37,408 nt of DNA from an uncultured cyanobacterium (GTDB lineage: Bacteria; Cyanobacteriota; Vampirovibrionia; Vampirovibrionales; JAGQHJ01). Both the position numbers and the translations under genes were made by a program. A model generated the notes under the pieces. The model did not search any database. It saw nothing but the letters and a program-made list of their open reading frames with translations, and had not been told where the DNA came from. The stretch lies in assembly GCA_937922745.1 (NCBI GenBank), contig CALAJO010000081.1, positions 1-37,408 on the forward strand, given 5' to 3'. This document shows, one piece after another, positions 14,299-21,521 of this stretch (positions are counted from its first letter, which is position 1; the number at the start of each line of letters is the position of its first letter).

Positions 14299-14937
14299 TC
14301 AATCAGGCTGCGGCTTGTCTTCAATAAGTTCCGGTGGGGCATTAAACTGATTGGCAAAGGCTGCTTTATAATCCACCAGACGGATATCCTCTATCGACTC
14401 TTCGCTAAGCGGCACCGGGATGAATTGCTGAAAAGCCTTGATGACGGATAATGCCTTCAGTTCGCTTTTAAACGAGGTAATGGGATAAAATGTGCCGTCA
14501 TGTTGAATGAACTCGAGCATAAACCGCGAGACCCGTCCTTTAACCAGCACGCGTTTGAGTTTAAAGGATTGGATGGTGGAAAAGGGAATAGGCTTTTGAT
14601 AATACGGCAAGAGCGATTTTGCCCGGGATTGGATGTGAACTTCCTGCGTCAATCGATCGAAAATGTAGGTTATTTCCATTTGAGCGAGGAGTTTTGCTGC
14701 CAGTTCCATTATTTTCGAGAAGAATATCAGGGCGAAACCGGCTATAACACAGGGAAAGGGATTGTCTCCGGTGTGGATGCCGAATGCCTTGATATCTGTG
14801 AAAAACGGGAGAAAGACCATTGCCAGCCCACTGAAAAACACAAGCAACACGAATGTTTGAATGGCGGTAACAAGCTTTGGGACAAGAACATGAAATACCA
14901 AGCCATTTGGCTGTTGACGAAGAATATTGAAAAACAT
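14299..14937 (-). CDS. Two-span membrane protein of unknown function
   Basis: The 212-residue protein has two long hydrophobic segments near the N-terminus, LVTAIQTFVLLVFFSGLAMV and, after a short loop, FPCVIAGFALIFFSKIMELA. These are followed by a cytoplasmic domain of about 130 residues with several beta strands (EITYIFDRLTQEVHIQSR, FSTIQSFKLKRV, FMLEFIQHDGTFYPI). The layout recalls bacterial PH-like membrane-associated domains, but I cannot confirm this. ATG 14937 is preferred over TTG 14967. A terminator and a TATAAT on this strand (14971-14976) imply that transcription starts after 14967, and AAGGA lies 4 bases before ATG 14937. No functional partner is evident. Confidence 0.7.
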   Translation of the reverse strand: MFFNILRQQPNGLVFHVLVPKLVTAIQTFVLLVFFSGLAMVFLPFFTDIKAFGIHTGDNPFPCVIAGFALIFFSKIMELAAKLLAQMEITYIFDRLTQEVHIQSRAKSLLPYYQKPIPFSTIQSFKLKRVLVKGRVSRFMLEFIQHDGTFYPITSFKSELKALSVIKAFQQFIPVPLSEESIEDIRLVDYKAAFANQFNAPPELIEDKPQPD

Positions 14938-14970
14938 TTTGTCCTTGGGGTTGTGTGCTTGTTTCAAATC

Positions 14971-14976
14971 ATTATA
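14971..14976 (-). promoter_or_regulatory. Candidate -10 for the membrane protein gene
   Basis: TATAAT on the minus strand lies directly downstream of the terminator of the preceding minus-strand gene and about 35 bases before ATG 14937. No convincing -35 is seen. Confidence 0.35.
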
Positions 14977-14986
14977 AGGCTGTATG

Positions 14987-15016
14987 CAAAAACCGGCTGA
15001 AACAATTCAGCCGGTT
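14987..15016 (-). terminator. Rho-independent terminator of the 15041-15577 gene
   Basis: A perfect 11-bp stem is formed by AACCGGCTGAA (14991-15001) and TTCAGCCGGTT (15006-15016) with a 4-nt loop. Read on the minus strand it is followed by a U-tract (A-run 14988-14992 on plus), 25 bases after the stop codon. Confidence 0.9.
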
Positions 15017-15040
15017 CATCAAAACGTTCAGGAATCGCGG

Positions 15041-15577
15041 TTAAACCGTGACGATATCCCGGTATTGCTTTTCTGCGGGGCCTCTTTTTGCTGCCTCGGC
15101 CTTGGCTGCCTCCGCTACATGGGACAGGATTGACTGATGAATTGCATCTGGTAATGCCAGCTCCAAGCTCGCCAGGGAAGATTCCACGAGGCGTTGTTGC
15201 GCGGGGGTGTTGCCAGGGAAAATGGCTTTGGCAAACTGACCCAACTGGGCTGTGGCCGCGTCATTCGCCGCTTTTATAGTTGCTGCAAGCATATCCTTGT
15301 ATGTTTTTAATGCAGGTGGAATCCTGTTTGGATCAGTAATGGCCCCTTCTGCCTTTGAACTGAGCGCAACATAATGAATAAATTGCTGGTTTGGAATCTT
15401 TTCATCCGGCATTGCAACAGGGAATAACTCGAAGTTGGGTGCAGCCGGTCTTCTGTTTTGAACGGTGGCCCAGTGCGTTGCCCGATCATTATAATTGCTG
15501 GTTTGCTTGGGATCCGGCCTTAGATAGAGTGCTTCACCGAAGCGGGTTTTTGCGGCTGGAATAGCGTGGATAGACAT
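15041..15577 (-). CDS. Unknown protein, Ala-rich helical
   Basis: The 178-residue protein (MSIHAIPAAKTRFGEALYLRP at the start) has a Pro-rich N-terminal half containing the unusual string THWATVQNRRPAAPNFELFP, and an Ala/Glu-rich helical C-terminal half. There is no signal peptide or membrane span. ATG 15577 is chosen because GGAG lies 9 bases upstream; the in-frame start at 15658 has no ribosome site. Its own terminator follows and no operon partner is close. I recognise no family and assign no function. Confidence 0.6.
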   Translation of the reverse strand: MSIHAIPAAKTRFGEALYLRPDPKQTSNYNDRATHWATVQNRRPAAPNFELFPVAMPDEKIPNQQFIHYVALSSKAEGAITDPNRIPPALKTYKDMLAATIKAANDAATAQLGQFAKAIFPGNTPAQQRLVESSLASLELALPDAIHQSILSHVAEAAKAEAAKRGPAEKQYRDIVTV

Positions 15578-15883
15578 TAAAACATACTCCAAATTTAAGT
15601 GTTTTGTCGAAGTTATTAAATCAAATGCCTCAAGCCTTAAAATTGCGAAAGAAGACATGATGTTTAACAGTTCTTCATACCATATTTCGATGCTATCTAA
15701 AAGGGTATCGCCTGCTGACGGGAGAGATGTTCATTATTCAATCGTGGCTTGCCAAAATGTCCTTTCAATAGGCAAGATAGTGAAATGTGAATTTTTTTCG
15801 GCTTCTACCGATAACATGGGAAAGCGGGCATAATAGAAACAGGATGCCAAGCAAGCGACCGTTAAGAGAGGATGTGATCCGCG

Positions 15884-17068
15884 ATGTTGGAAATGAACAA
15901 TACCAACCACCTCGATATTCCCTGGGAAACCCTGGAAGGAATGGTTAAGGGCATATCCTCGATTGACTTGAACCAGATGAATTGCTTTACGGTGGAAGAG
16001 GCCGAGGCCTTTATACTTAACTATGGCTACGATTACGGCTCCCCAACGGATCGCGCCGAGGTCAAGGCCATCCAGAAGGAAGCAGTGTCGTTCATTCGCC
16101 GCAAGTTCCTGGATCCGGACATGGTTTGGGAGGACATTGGCGAAGAGAATCTGGGATTGGAAATCCCTGCGGATTTGATTGCCGACTGGGATGTCCGCAT
16201 CCTGATTGTGGAGGCGTCTACCGGCAGTGGACTTCGGCAGCGCTGGGCCTGCGCCATTCTCAAGGTGATGCACACTATCTGTCACATCAACAATGCGATT
16301 TTATTCCAGCATTTTAATGAGGCGCGAAAGCAGATTCTCTCGCGGTATGAGCCGGTAATCTCCCACACGGAGCAAGGCCAGGTTGTATTTGGGGGGAATA
16401 GCGGTCTTAAGCTGTCCTTGGCGGGGTTTGAAATCAAGGACGAAAAGTCACGCGACAGCATGATTATGAAACTGCTCTGCAAGCGGGAAAACGTGGCAGA
16501 GGAAGTTTTTGACATGGTGGGCGTAAGAATCATCACCCATACCCCGGCAGAAGCGATCCTGGCGCTGGAAGTCCTCCGGTCGAACCGGATTGTGATTTTC
16601 CCCAACATTATTCCCAGCCGCAGCCGCAATTCACTAATTGATTTTGACGCCTTCAAGCTCCAGTACGAGGAGTTGCTGGAAGAGTACCAATGGGGTCTTT
16701 CGGATTTAAACGAAACCATCGACCTGATCCGCAAAATTCCGGGTGGTACGCCTGCAACGGAAGGCTTTAATCCGCGCAATGCATCAACCATCCCCAGTTA
16801 TCAGTCCATCCATATTACGGAACGTCAACTGGTGCGGTTTAAACCGCCGGGCTGTGTCGATGAGGTGCGGTTCTTCTTCCCCTACGAAATCCAGATTGTG
16901 GATGAAGCCAGTTATTACAACAATATGGCCGGTAGCAGCGCCCATATGCTGTATAAGCAGAATCAGTTGATTCAGGCGCGCCGACGGGTGCTGGGGCCGT
17001 TGTTTATTGCGTTAAGGAGCCAGAAGCGTCGTGCAAATCAAACACTGGAGCCAGAACCCCTCCCATAA
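15884..17068 (+). CDS. RelA/SpoT-like nucleotide synthetase-fold protein
   Basis: This 394-residue protein has no HD hydrolase domain, but residues 180-360 follow the (p)ppGpp synthetase pattern in order. KDEKSRDSMIMKLLCKREN aligns with the GRxKHxYSIWRKMQKK segment. EVFDMVGVRII (D210) matches the FDxxxVRI metal-binding motif, and YQSIH (306-310) matches exactly. EIQI (E335) matches the second acidic motif, and AGSSAHMLYK (349-358) matches the GxAAHWxYK block. Both acidic residues needed by known RelA synthetases are kept. About 60 residues (240-300) are inserted between the first two halves, and the 150-residue N-terminus (with LRQRWACAILKVMHTICHI) is unlike RelA. Alarmone synthesis is plausible, but another nucleotidyl or pyrophosphokinase reaction is possible. 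A 38-base overlap links it to the next gene. Confidence 0.65.
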   Translation: MLEMNNTNHLDIPWETLEGMVKGISSIDLNQMNCFTVEEAEAFILNYGYDYGSPTDRAEVKAIQKEAVSFIRRKFLDPDMVWEDIGEENLGLEIPADLIADWDVRILIVEASTGSGLRQRWACAILKVMHTICHINNAILFQHFNEARKQILSRYEPVISHTEQGQVVFGGNSGLKLSLAGFEIKDEKSRDSMIMKLLCKRENVAEEVFDMVGVRIITHTPAEAILALEVLRSNRIVIFPNIIPSRSRNSLIDFDAFKLQYEELLEEYQWGLSDLNETIDLIRKIPGGTPATEGFNPRNASTIPSYQSIHITERQLVRFKPPGCVDEVRFFFPYEIQIVDEASYYNNMAGSSAHMLYKQNQLIQARRRVLGPLFIALRSQKRRANQTLEPEPLP

Positions 17069-17516
17069 GCTATGGCTGGATCAGATTTTGGAGACTGCGC
17101 ATCCAGTTGACGCTGTGGAGAATTGGCAATTGTATGATACTATATCGCTGAAAAATCAATCGGCGTTGCTCATTGCGTGGAGGCCTGAGCGTTATAAAGG
17201 CGCGCTGGTTGGTTCCACGGTTCAATATTTAAGCGCTGCATTAAAAAAACGCTTGAACCAAAATCCTGATTATCAATCCCTGTATCTGGTGATCGGGTCG
17301 GCCGGGGCAGATGTCCGCCAGCCGTTCGACTCGCTGGCAGCAATTAACGAGCTGATAATGTTGATCGCAGATTGGTCGCTGACCTTGAAACGTCCTGTGA
17401 TTGGCTGCCTCGTAGAGCCACCGGGGAGCTATGGCGGGGCCTCCTTGTGGTTGTCCACCCTATGTAGCGAACTCTGGTGCGAGGACGAGCAATCCTTCCA
17501 CTTGGTTGGTGTATAG
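17031..17516 (+). CDS. Small protein resembling part of a biotin-dependent carboxyltransferase (AccD) fold
   Basis: The 161-residue protein begins at GTG 17031, with AAGGAG 11 bases upstream inside the previous gene, and overlaps that gene by 38 bases. Its segments follow the middle of AccD in order. RYKGALVGSTVQYLSAALKK is like RFMGGSMGSVVGEKITRAIE; LYLVIGSAGADVRQPFDSL is like the oxyanion block ISFSASGGARMQEA; RPVIGCLVEPPGSYGGASLW is like LPYISVLTDPTTGGVSAS. It lacks the zinc ribbon and the C-terminal part of AccD (about 290 residues), so it should not be a working carboxylase subunit by itself. It may be a regulatory or partner protein of the upstream synthetase-like protein. The similarity is by eye only. 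Confidence 0.5.
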   Translation: MQIKHWSQNPSHKLWLDQILETAHPVDAVENWQLYDTISLKNQSALLIAWRPERYKGALVGSTVQYLSAALKKRLNQNPDYQSLYLVIGSAGADVRQPFDSLAAINELIMLIADWSLTLKRPVIGCLVEPPGSYGGASLWLSTLCSELWCEDEQSFHLVGV

Positions 17517-17634
17517 CTCACGATGCAGCCATGGTTTTATTAACTTCTTCACAGTTCCTAAGCATGGGTGTCTGCCATTTTACCGGGTGTTAGCGTTTAA
17601 AACAGCCGTATTATCAGCATTTTTCAAAAAAGGG

Positions 17635-17666
17635 TTGACCTATTTCTGTTGTTTTTCTGATAGAAT
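17635..17666 (+). promoter_or_regulatory. Promoter of the alpha-glucan operon
   Basis: TTGACC (17635-17640) is followed by TGATAGAAT. The latter is an extended -10 (TGN plus TAGAAT at 17661-17666), or TGATAG at 17 bp from the -35. It lies about 50 bases before ATG 17718. Confidence 0.5.
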
Positions 17667-17717
17667 AGGGCACAATTGTTACCACACCGTTTGATGTTGC
17701 ACACAGGAGATCGTGGG

Positions 17718-19412
17718 ATGGGCTTTGGTTCGTTTGTTTTGATGCTTCACAGCCACTTACCGTATTACCGAAAGCATGGGATGTGGCCCTTCGGCGAGGA
17801 AAACCTTTACGAGTGCATGGCGGAAACCTACATGCCGCTGCTCAATATCCTCAACGAGTTAAGGGATGAAGGGATCAAAGCCAAGATTACCTTGGGCATT
17901 ACCCCTATTTTAGGCGAACAGTTGGCCGATCCTCATTTGAACCAGGGTTTTGTGGACTTTTTGAATGCGCGCCGCAAGGCAGCCGAAGAGGATATGGCGC
18001 GTTATCCCGATCCGAAGGTACCGCATTCCGAGCATTTGGCTTACCTGGCAAACTGGTATGTGGATTACTACAGCACTTTGCTGGATGAGTTCGAAAACCG
18101 CTACAAACGTGATCTGCTGGCGGGCTTTAAATCCCTACAGGATGATGGGTGTATTGAAATTACCACCTCCGGCGCCACGCACGGGTTTTCTCCGCTGCTG
18201 GGAACGGATGAGGCTGTCAATACACAATTCAAGGTTGGCGTAGAGGCTTACAAACAACGCTTTGGCCGGGAGCCCAAAGGCGTTTGGCTGCCAGAGTGCG
18301 CTTATCGCCCTGAAGAGCAGGAAGTCCTTCCGTCCGGGCGTGTGCATGTTCGCCCCTCGGTGGATGCCTTCCTTTACGAGAACAACTTGAAGTACTTTTT
18401 TACGGAATACCACGCGATTGAAGGCGGTGTGTCCTCGGGTGCGCGCCGTGTCGTTGGGGTTTATGGCAACATTCAATATATTCCCCTGCCCGCGCGTCCT
18501 GCAACCGGCTTATCAACTTACGAAGCCTACTGGATGCGCAATTACCCCGTGGCCGTTATGGGCCGCAACGATCGGGCCAGCTTCCAGGTGTGGTCGGCTG
18601 CGCACGGCTACCCAGGGGATGGGGTTTATCGTGAATTCCATCGCAAAGACGAAAACTCCGGCTTGCACTACTGGCGTTTAACCTCCAAGGATGCCGATCT
18701 GGGCGACAAAATGCTGTACGATCCCGTATTGGCGACAAACCAGACCAAGACCAATGCGGATCACTTCTCCAACCTTGTATACCATCTGCTTAAGGATTAT
18801 AACCAGTCCACAGGCCGTCATGGCCTGGTGATGGTCTCCTTTGACACCGAGTTGTATGGCCACTGGTGGTTTGAAGGCGTAACCTGGCTCAAGCATGTCA
18901 TTAAGAACCTCCATAGTTCGGAGGGTATCGCATTTCAAACAGCCTCAGAATACCTGGAGAGCCATCCGCCGGACTCCGCGATTGAATTGCCTGAAAGCAC
19001 CTGGGGACAGGGCGGCCATTACTGGGTGTGGCAAAACCATCATACCGAGTGGATGTGGCCGATTATCCACAGTTGTGAATTCAAGATGCGCGAACTGGTT
19101 GAAAAATACCCGGATGAGACCGATCCGCTGAAGAAACGTTTGCTCAACCAGATTTTGAGAGAATTGCTTCTGACGGAAAGCAGCGATTGGCCCTTCCTGG
19201 TGACGACCTTCCAGGCGAAGGATTACGCCATCGAACGCTTTAACGAACATAAGGACCGGTTCTGGGAGCTGGTGAATATGCTGGAATCCGGTAGCATTGA
19301 TGAAGCCCGTTTCAACGTGATTGAGGAGGAGGACAATCCGTTCCCGCAAATCGATTACCGCTGGCACCAATACACCGAAAAGCCAGAGTTCCAAGTCCTT
19401 GTAAGACAGTAA
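17718..19412 (+). CDS. GH57 1,4-alpha-glucan branching enzyme
   Basis: The 564-residue enzyme (DUF1957-type GH57) starts MGFGSFVLMLHSHLPYYR. GH57 motifs are in order: HSHLPY (11-16), WLPECAYRP with the likely nucleophile E193, SFDTELYGHWWFEG with the likely acid/base D376, and LPESTWGQGGHYWVWQN near 450. The C-terminal helical domain follows. The layout matches known GH57 branching enzymes, which cut alpha-1,4 links and re-attach chains as alpha-1,6 branches in glycogen. ATG 17718 has AGGAG at 17705-17709 with 8-nt spacing; the in-frame TTG 17676 is rejected. It is first in a three-gene operon with 6 bases to the next start. Confidence 0.9.
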   Translation: MGFGSFVLMLHSHLPYYRKHGMWPFGEENLYECMAETYMPLLNILNELRDEGIKAKITLGITPILGEQLADPHLNQGFVDFLNARRKAAEEDMARYPDPKVPHSEHLAYLANWYVDYYSTLLDEFENRYKRDLLAGFKSLQDDGCIEITTSGATHGFSPLLGTDEAVNTQFKVGVEAYKQRFGREPKGVWLPECAYRPEEQEVLPSGRVHVRPSVDAFLYENNLKYFFTEYHAIEGGVSSGARRVVGVYGNIQYIPLPARPATGLSTYEAYWMRNYPVAVMGRNDRASFQVWSAAHGYPGDGVYREFHRKDENSGLHYWRLTSKDADLGDKMLYDPVLATNQTKTNADHFSNLVYHLLKDYNQSTGRHGLVMVSFDTELYGHWWFEGVTWLKHVIKNLHSSEGIAFQTASEYLESHPPDSAIELPESTWGQGGHYWVWQNHHTEWMWPIIHSCEFKMRELVEKYPDETDPLKKRLLNQILRELLLTESSDWPFLVTTFQAKDYAIERFNEHKDRFWELVNMLESGSIDEARFNVIEEEDNPFPQIDYRWHQYTEKPEFQVLVRQ

Positions 19413-19418
19413 CCCGTC

Positions 19419-21521
19419 ATGCCGCGCGACCTGGTTGTTGGCAACGGCAATCTGCTGATTTGCCTGGATAAGTACCTGCATCTTCGGGACTTGTACTATC
19501 CCCGCGTTGGGGAATTAAACCACGTTCTGGGCCACTATCACCGCTTGGGAATTTGGGTGGATGGCCAATTTAGCTGGATGAGTTATGCGGAATGGCAAAT
19601 TCATCCTGGTTATCGCCAGGATACGCTGGTGACGGAATCCATTGCGACGAACAACCTGCTGCAATTAAAGCTGACGGTTAATGACACGGTAATGCCGGAC
19701 AAGGATGTCTATTTCCGGCGCATTCTGATAGAAGACATGTCCAGCTCGGAGACACCACGGGAAGTTCGCGTGTTCTTCTGTCAGGATTACTACTTGCAGG
19801 AGTCGGATATCGGGGATACCGCCTTTTACGATCCCCATAGCGACGCCGTGGTGCATTACAAGCGCGATACCTACTTCCTGGGCTCGGGGTTGGTGGATGG
19901 CTGCCTGCCCTTAGCCGAATACAGTTGCGGCACCAAGAAGTTTCACGGAGCGGAAGGAACCTGGAAAGACGCCGAAGATGGTATTCTCTCCAACAACCCG
20001 ATTGCCCAGGGCTCCGTGGACAGCGCAATGTCCTTTCATGGCAAAGTGGATTCCCGGCATGAGATGATGGTGGATTTTTGGATTGTGGCCGGGCATACGC
20101 TCAAGGAAGTTCGGGCCATCCATCAGCAAATTTTGGCTGCCGGTTGCGAAACCTTCCTCAACCAGACGGAAAGCTACTGGCGCAACTGGGTCATCAGCCA
20201 ATTCCATCTCAACCTTACGGAGTTGCCGCCGTCGTTGGGAAGCCTCTTCAAGCGGAGCTTGCTTACGATTCGGACGCAGACCGATAATGGCGGCGCGATT
20301 ACCGCGGCCAACGATACGGATTACTTCTCCTTCTCCCGTGACACATATAGCTACATGTGGCCGCGTGATGGTGCGTTTGTGGCCTATGCGCTGGATCAGA
20401 CCGGGCACCAGGAAATTACGCGCCGGTTTTTCCGTTATTGCCATCGTATCTTCCGGGAGAGCTACGACCCGGCAATGAGCCAGGAAACGGAACCACGGGC
20501 ATTCTTCTACCATAAGTACACGCCAAGCGGGGCTGTCGGAAGCTCCTGGCACTCCTGGATGACTGTGGACGGCGATCCGCTGCTGCCGATTCAGGAGGAT
20601 GAAACCGCGCTGATTCTCTGGTCGCTGTGGAACCATTACCAGCAGTACCGCGATATCGAGTTCGTGCGGAACATGTACGACGATATGATTAAGCCTGCTG
20701 CCAACTTTCTCTGCTATTTTCGCGACGAGAAGACGGGCCTGCCCCTTCCCAGCTATGACCTGTGGGAAGAACGACTGGGCATCCATACCTTTACGGTTGC
20801 CACCGTTTATGCCGGGCTGCAAGCCGCGGCTAATTTTGCCACCGTGTTCGGCGATACGCAGCACTCCCTAAAGTACCGGGAAGTCGCCAAGCAGGTTCGC
20901 ATGGCGGCCGTTCAATATCTATGGTGTTCCGAGAAGAATTATTTTTATCGCCATATCAATTTCGACCCCAAGACCCACGAGGTCATCGGGGATAAGGTTC
21001 TAGGCAGCAGCTCTTACGCCATGTTCTTTTTTGAGCTGTTGCCGCCGGACGACCCGAAGATTATGGCGAATATGACGGCCATCAAGGAGAAGCTTTGGGT
21101 TAAAACCAATGTTGGTGGGATTTCGCGCTACCAGAACGACTATTACCACCAGATTTCGCACGATACGGAGCTGATTCCGGGGAACCCGTGGATTGTTTGT
21201 ACCATGTGGCTGGCGCAATGGTATATTGCGCTTGCGCACTCCAAGGAGGAGTTGATACAGGCGCTTGATTTATTAGAATGGGTAGGTGATGTGACGCTGC
21301 CCAGCGGCTTGATGCCGGAACAGCTGCACCCTTACACCGGCGAAGCAATTTCGGTTGCCCCACTCACCTGGAGCCACGCGGCGTTCGTTACCACACTGAT
21401 TATGTACCTGGATAAGTACAAGAAGATTTCCAAGCGTGAACGGTTGCGGAATATTACCAGCTCACGCTTTGACTCGATTGTTTCACCGACATCACTCAGT
21501 ACACAAGGAGAACTCTACTAA
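19419..21521 (+). CDS. GH15 glucoamylase-like glycosidase
   Basis: The 700-residue protein has the bacterial GH15 architecture. A beta-sandwich N-terminal domain (about residues 1-260) is followed by an (alpha/alpha)6 barrel. Barrel motifs are SYMWPRDGAFVAYAL (311-325), PSYDLWEERLGIHTF with the probable general acid at E450/E451, GNPWIVCTMWLAQWY, and PEQ with the probable base E634 followed by PLTWSHAAFV. Known members release glucose from chain ends of alpha-glucans or dextrins. No signal peptide is present, so it should act in the cytosol on glycogen or maltodextrins. It lies between two GH57 genes and its TAA shares a base with the next ATG. The exact linkage preference is not readable. 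Confidence 0.87.
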   Translation: MPRDLVVGNGNLLICLDKYLHLRDLYYPRVGELNHVLGHYHRLGIWVDGQFSWMSYAEWQIHPGYRQDTLVTESIATNNLLQLKLTVNDTVMPDKDVYFRRILIEDMSSSETPREVRVFFCQDYYLQESDIGDTAFYDPHSDAVVHYKRDTYFLGSGLVDGCLPLAEYSCGTKKFHGAEGTWKDAEDGILSNNPIAQGSVDSAMSFHGKVDSRHEMMVDFWIVAGHTLKEVRAIHQQILAAGCETFLNQTESYWRNWVISQFHLNLTELPPSLGSLFKRSLLTIRTQTDNGGAITAANDTDYFSFSRDTYSYMWPRDGAFVAYALDQTGHQEITRRFFRYCHRIFRESYDPAMSQETEPRAFFYHKYTPSGAVGSSWHSWMTVDGDPLLPIQEDETALILWSLWNHYQQYRDIEFVRNMYDDMIKPAANFLCYFRDEKTGLPLPSYDLWEERLGIHTFTVATVYAGLQAAANFATVFGDTQHSLKYREVAKQVRMAAVQYLWCSEKNYFYRHINFDPKTHEVIGDKVLGSSSYAMFFFELLPPDDPKIMANMTAIKEKLWVKTNVGGISRYQNDYYHQISHDTELIPGNPWIVCTMWLAQWYIALAHSKEELIQALDLLEWVGDVTLPSGLMPEQLHPYTGEAISVAPLTWSHAAFVTTLIMYLDKYKKISKRERLRNITSSRFDSIVSPTSLSTQGELY

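Noticed and set aside
15762-15784. Short inverted repeat of CTTGCC/GGCAAG type upstream of the synthetase-like gene
   Set aside because: Only 6 bp with a large loop and no T-run on either strand; likely chance.
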